Assembly: GCF_951793255.1 (NCBI RefSeq)
Contig: NZ_OX636706.1
Coordinates: 2,995,001-3,059,000 of the forward strand
Direction of reading: 5' to 3'
Length of the DNA: 64,000 nt
Source of the DNA: Desulfovibrio piger
GTDB taxonomy: Bacteria; Desulfobacterota; Desulfovibrionia; Desulfovibrionales; Desulfovibrionaceae
Below, one piece after another: positions 61,673 through 64,000 of this stretch. The notes below the pieces were generated by a model. It did no database searches. It worked only from the letters and a program-made list of their open reading frames with translations, and had not been told where the DNA came from. The position numbers were made by a program, and so were the translations under genes. Positions within the stretch are counted from its first letter, which is position 1; every line of letters begins with the position of its first letter.

Positions 61673-63112
61673 ATGGCCTACTCGTATGTGACCTACACGG
61701 GGGACGGTTCCACCCAAATCTACACCGTCCCCTTCCCCTTCATCAAACAGGAAGACATCCACGTCTTCCTCGATGCCGAAGAGGTCCCCGCAGAGCGTAT
61801 CGAATGGCTCTCCGAATCCAGCATCAAGTTCGATATGCCTCCCGAACAGGGGGCCATCATCCGCATCCGCAGAGATACGGACAAAGAAGAAGCCGTGGTG
61901 GATTTCCATGACGGCTCTGTCCTCTCCGAGGAGGACCTCGACCAGAACACCCGGCAACTCCTGTTCATCGCCCAGGAAGCCTATGATGCCCTGGAAGGCT
62001 CCCCCACCATCGACAACGACAACAAATGGGACATGCGCGGCCTTCCCATCAAGAACGTCGGACCTGCCGAAGACCCTGACGATGCCGTCAACTACCGGCA
62101 GTATTCCACGGACATGCTGCCCACCCTCCGGGACCTCCAGCAGAAAACGGCCCAAAGCGAGGCCAATGCCAAAGCCAGCGAAGTGGCCGCCGCCCAAAGC
62201 CGGGACGCCGCAGCGGCCAGCCAGGCCGCCGCGAAGGGAAGCGAGGCGGATGCCAAAGCCAGCGAAGTGGCCGCCGCAGAAAGCGCCCGGCAGGCGGAAG
62301 ACTGGACGGAGCGGGCCAAGGCATGGGCAGAATCCCCTACCCCGCCCGACCCTGACGACCCCGAAAGCAAGAGCGCCAAAGAGTGGGCCAAGGCCGCCTC
62401 GGATACTGTCCCCATCGCCACCCCTTCCATCGCAGGCAAGGTCATGCCCCAGACCGGCGACGAGGACGGGCTGGAGCTGGGAGAGGATGGCAGCCTGCGT
62501 GTCCGCAAGGCGACCACCACGCAGCGTGGCGGTGTGCTGGCCAGCACCACGGCGGCGGCCAACACCGTGCCCCAGGCCGGGGAAGACGGCACGCTGGACG
62601 CAAGCTGGGTGCCCAGACCTGACTGTTGGGACATGTTCCCGCCCTTCGTGCCCGTCCCCATCTGGGGCGCGACGCCGGGCGGCAGTGACGGACGCCGGGC
62701 CGTCATGCCCGGAGAAGAGCAGGCACGCGAAGAATGGATCCTCTGCGACGGCGGCAGCGACGGCAAGGACGGCACCGTGCCTGACCTGCGGGGCCGCTAT
62801 GTCCGCGGTGCCAGCGAAGCCGAGCCCGAAGGCACGGAAGGCGGCAGCGAAGATGTCGCTGTGGAACTTTCCGGCAGTACCGGGGCCACGACGCTGAGTA
62901 CAACGCAGATGCCCAGCCACACGCACCCGTTCTCTGCCGTCATATCGACTAAAGGACGGTATATGGAGAGCGGGAACCTATACGACAGCGGCAGTTCCAG
63001 AACTTCCGCAACGGGCGGCAACGGCTCCCACACGCATCCTCTGTCCGGGTCGATATCCGGCACGCACACCGACCCTCATCTCGCCATGAACTTCTTCATC
63101 AAGGTGGTCTAG
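61673..63112 (+). CDS. Tail fibre protein, T7 gp17-like N-terminus with receptor-binding C-terminus
   Basis: 479 residues. Residues 1-150 are the T7 fibre attachment domain: YVTYTGDGSTQIYTVPFPFIKQEDIHVFLDAEEV and PIKNVGPAEDPDDAVNYRQY. The middle is an Ala-rich coiled-coil with the near repeat EADAKASEVAAAESARQAEDW. The C-terminus has tail-collar/fibre features: CDGGSDGKDGTVPDLRGRYVRGA, then HTHPF, SHTHPLSGSISGTHTDPHLAMNFFIKVV, where paired HTH/HxH histidines bind iron in some fibres. It determines host recognition. The ATG at 61673 has AAAGGA 8 bases upstream. Confidence 0.92.
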   Translation: MAYSYVTYTGDGSTQIYTVPFPFIKQEDIHVFLDAEEVPAERIEWLSESSIKFDMPPEQGAIIRIRRDTDKEEAVVDFHDGSVLSEEDLDQNTRQLLFIAQEAYDALEGSPTIDNDNKWDMRGLPIKNVGPAEDPDDAVNYRQYSTDMLPTLRDLQQKTAQSEANAKASEVAAAQSRDAAAASQAAAKGSEADAKASEVAAAESARQAEDWTERAKAWAESPTPPDPDDPESKSAKEWAKAASDTVPIATPSIAGKVMPQTGDEDGLELGEDGSLRVRKATTTQRGGVLASTTAAANTVPQAGEDGTLDASWVPRPDCWDMFPPFVPVPIWGATPGGSDGRRAVMPGEEQAREEWILCDGGSDGKDGTVPDLRGRYVRGASEAEPEGTEGGSEDVAVELSGSTGATTLSTTQMPSHTHPFSAVISTKGRYMESGNLYDSGSSRTSATGGNGSHTHPLSGSISGTHTDPHLAMNFFIKVV

Positions 63113-63113
63113 C

Positions 63114-63791
63114 ATGAAAACACACGTCACCGTCATCCCGTCCGACGGCATCATCTCTGTGGACGGGGAAGTGCTGTTCCTGGACGGCATCAAATCCGAG
63201 ACCTTCCATGCCCTCCAGTGGCACGATGGCGCGGGCCATGTGGAGCCCGGCAACGGCCTGCCCAACGAGGAGCTTTCCACCGATGATTACGCCGGGCGCG
63301 TGGCCCCCTTCGTGGCCCTGTGGGAAACGGAGAAAGAACGGCTGACCGCCGAAGCAGCAGCCGCCGAGGAAGCCTACAACTCCCTGGAGAACGTGAAGGC
63401 CCGAAAGCTGGCCGTCATCGACGCCGAGACCTCGGCAGCCATCCTGGCGGGTTTCGAGTGCGAGGCCACGCCGCCGGATACTGGCGTGCCGGAGCTGCTG
63501 CACTTCTCCTACGACAGTTTTGACCAGCAGAACTTCGCCGACGCGGCTGTGTCCATGCAGCTCGCGACGGCCAGCGATGGCGGTATCCCCACAACCACGC
63601 CCTGGAATGCCTACCGTAACCACACGGCGGACAGCAAAGGCGACCTGGTTATCTTGCAGTTGACCGCCGAGACCTTCCTGCCCATCTATGCGGCCGCGCT
63701 GAACCACAAGGCAACGAAAATGGCCGAAGGTGGACAGCGCAAAGCTGCCGTGGCCGCCGCGCAGACCGTAGAAGACGTGGAGGCCATCTGA
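63114..63791 (+). CDS. DUF4376-containing tail fibre assembly-type protein
   Basis: 225 residues from the ATG at 63114, which touches the fibre stop. The C-terminal half (GFECEATPPDTGVPELLHFSYDSFDQQNFADAAVSMQLATASDGGIPTTTPWNAYRNH) resembles DUF4376, a domain found next to fibre genes and in fibre assembly or tip proteins. The middle (ETEKERLTAEAAAAEEAYNSLENVKARKLAVIDAE) is coiled coil. It is either a chaperone for the fibre or a second fibre component; these cannot be told apart here. Confidence 0.78.
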   Translation: MKTHVTVIPSDGIISVDGEVLFLDGIKSETFHALQWHDGAGHVEPGNGLPNEELSTDDYAGRVAPFVALWETEKERLTAEAAAAEEAYNSLENVKARKLAVIDAETSAAILAGFECEATPPDTGVPELLHFSYDSFDQQNFADAAVSMQLATASDGGIPTTTPWNAYRNHTADSKGDLVILQLTAETFLPIYAAALNHKATKMAEGGQRKAAVAAAQTVEDVEAI

Positions 63792-64000
63792 TGCCCGCCT
63801 ATCTGCACGGCCTGCTGGTGGCCTGCGACCAGCTCCTCAATGCCCTGCTGGACGGCTGGCCCGACGAGACGCTGAGTTCCCGCTGCTGGCGCTGGCACAA
63901 AGATGACGTGCGCTCCTGGCCCTGCCGCTGGCTGGATACCCTCGCGGCCCTGTTCGGGGACGAGGACCACTGCCGTTCCGCCTATGACAGCGAACGCCGC
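63791..64000 (+). CDS. Phage conserved hypothetical protein (5' part only)
   Basis: The ATG at 63791 overlaps the previous stop. The 70 visible codons give MPAYLHGLLVACDQLLNALLDGWPDETLSSRCWRWHKDDVRSWPCRW and continue DEDHCRSAYDSERR to the window edge. The pattern LLNALLGGWPDETLSSRxxRW is familiar from a small protein found in many phages of several families, sometimes misannotated as a helicase. Its function is unknown; it often lies near fibre or lysis genes. Confidence 0.75.
   Translation, partial: MPAYLHGLLVACDQLLNALLDGWPDETLSSRCWRWHKDDVRSWPCRWLDTLAALFGDEDHCRSAYDSERR

Larger units (their letters stand above)
30913..64000. mobile_element. T7-like (Autographiviridae-type) prophage, right end outside window
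   Basis: From the tRNA-Leu attachment core onward all genes are on the plus strand and follow T7 order: RNA polymerase, SSB, endonuclease I, primase-helicase, DNA polymerase, exonuclease, portal, scaffold, capsid, tail tubes, internal virion proteins, tail fibre. Gene spacing is tight with many stop-start overlaps. Terminase subunits, integrase, repressor and the second attachment site are not seen and would lie past 64000. No gene of the visible part is obviously broken; the one interruption in the DNA polymerase is a group I intron. The element could therefore be intact, though this cannot be concluded from half of it. Confidence 0.9.

Noticed and set aside
62150-62310. Repeated SEAxAKASEVAAA segment as a tandem DNA repeat
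   Set aside because: It is an alanine-rich coiled-coil in the tail fibre, common in this protein class, with no exact tandem DNA repeat.

Overview
The window joins about 31 kb of chromosome from a GC-rich anaerobe, probably a Desulfovibrionaceae sulfate reducer, to about 33 kb of a T7-like prophage whose right end lies outside the window. The host assignment is inferred from gene content: the futalosine menaquinone genes (mqnA, mqnC, mqnD, mqnE), a very large acyl-CoA dehydratase activase, molybdopterin synthesis, catalase, and the tig-clpP-clpX-lon cluster in its usual order.

Chromosome (1-30912). The minus strand carries a partial YczE/YitT-type membrane protein, ruvB, ruvA, a half-size EamA transporter and moaA. 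Next come a small exported protein, two unrecognised conserved proteins, miaB and a bifunctional-nuclease-domain protein ending at a strong terminator. A 1414-residue double-ASKHA activase sits beside a TetR regulator, followed by two tandem MATE transporters. mqnD diverges from mqnE-mqnC, which overlap, and mqnA lies a few kb further on. Between them are a clade-3-type catalase with a palindromic operator candidate and a small secreted GlcG/HbpS protein. Proteostasis genes (tig, clpP, clpX, lon) close the region. Several intergenic gaps hold large hairpins, two of which share a common core.

Prophage (about 30913 to beyond 64000). The left edge is a 3' fragment of a tRNA-Leu(UAG) gene, cut within the anticodon stem. 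This is the attachment site; the 5' half of the tRNA should be at the other end of the prophage. The phage then runs on the plus strand in T7 order: single-subunit RNA polymerase, gp2.5-like SSB, endonuclease I, primase-helicase, Bro-N/KilAC-type protein, DNA polymerase split by a group I intron with an HNH endonuclease, 5'-3' exonuclease, nucleotide-metabolism genes, gp7.3-like protein, portal, scaffold, endolysin, holin, capsid, terminator, tail tubes A and B, internal virion proteins, tail fibre and fibre assembly. The nucleotide-metabolism genes are a DUF3310 protein, a MazG-like protein, a polynucleotide kinase, NrdD and NrdG, plus a possible ThyX-like protein. Terminase, integrase and repressor are not in the window.

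The phage's own transcription system can be read from the sequence. Four copies of an SP6/T3-like promoter (core GGTTGCACTAAG) lie in intergenic sites: three in tandem between the RNA polymerase gene and the replication genes, and one at the exonuclease start. The ribosome-binding site of the RNA polymerase gene is buried in a perfect 10-bp hairpin. A terminator follows the capsid gene as in T7. The phage-encoded anaerobic ribonucleotide reductase fits an oxygen-free host.
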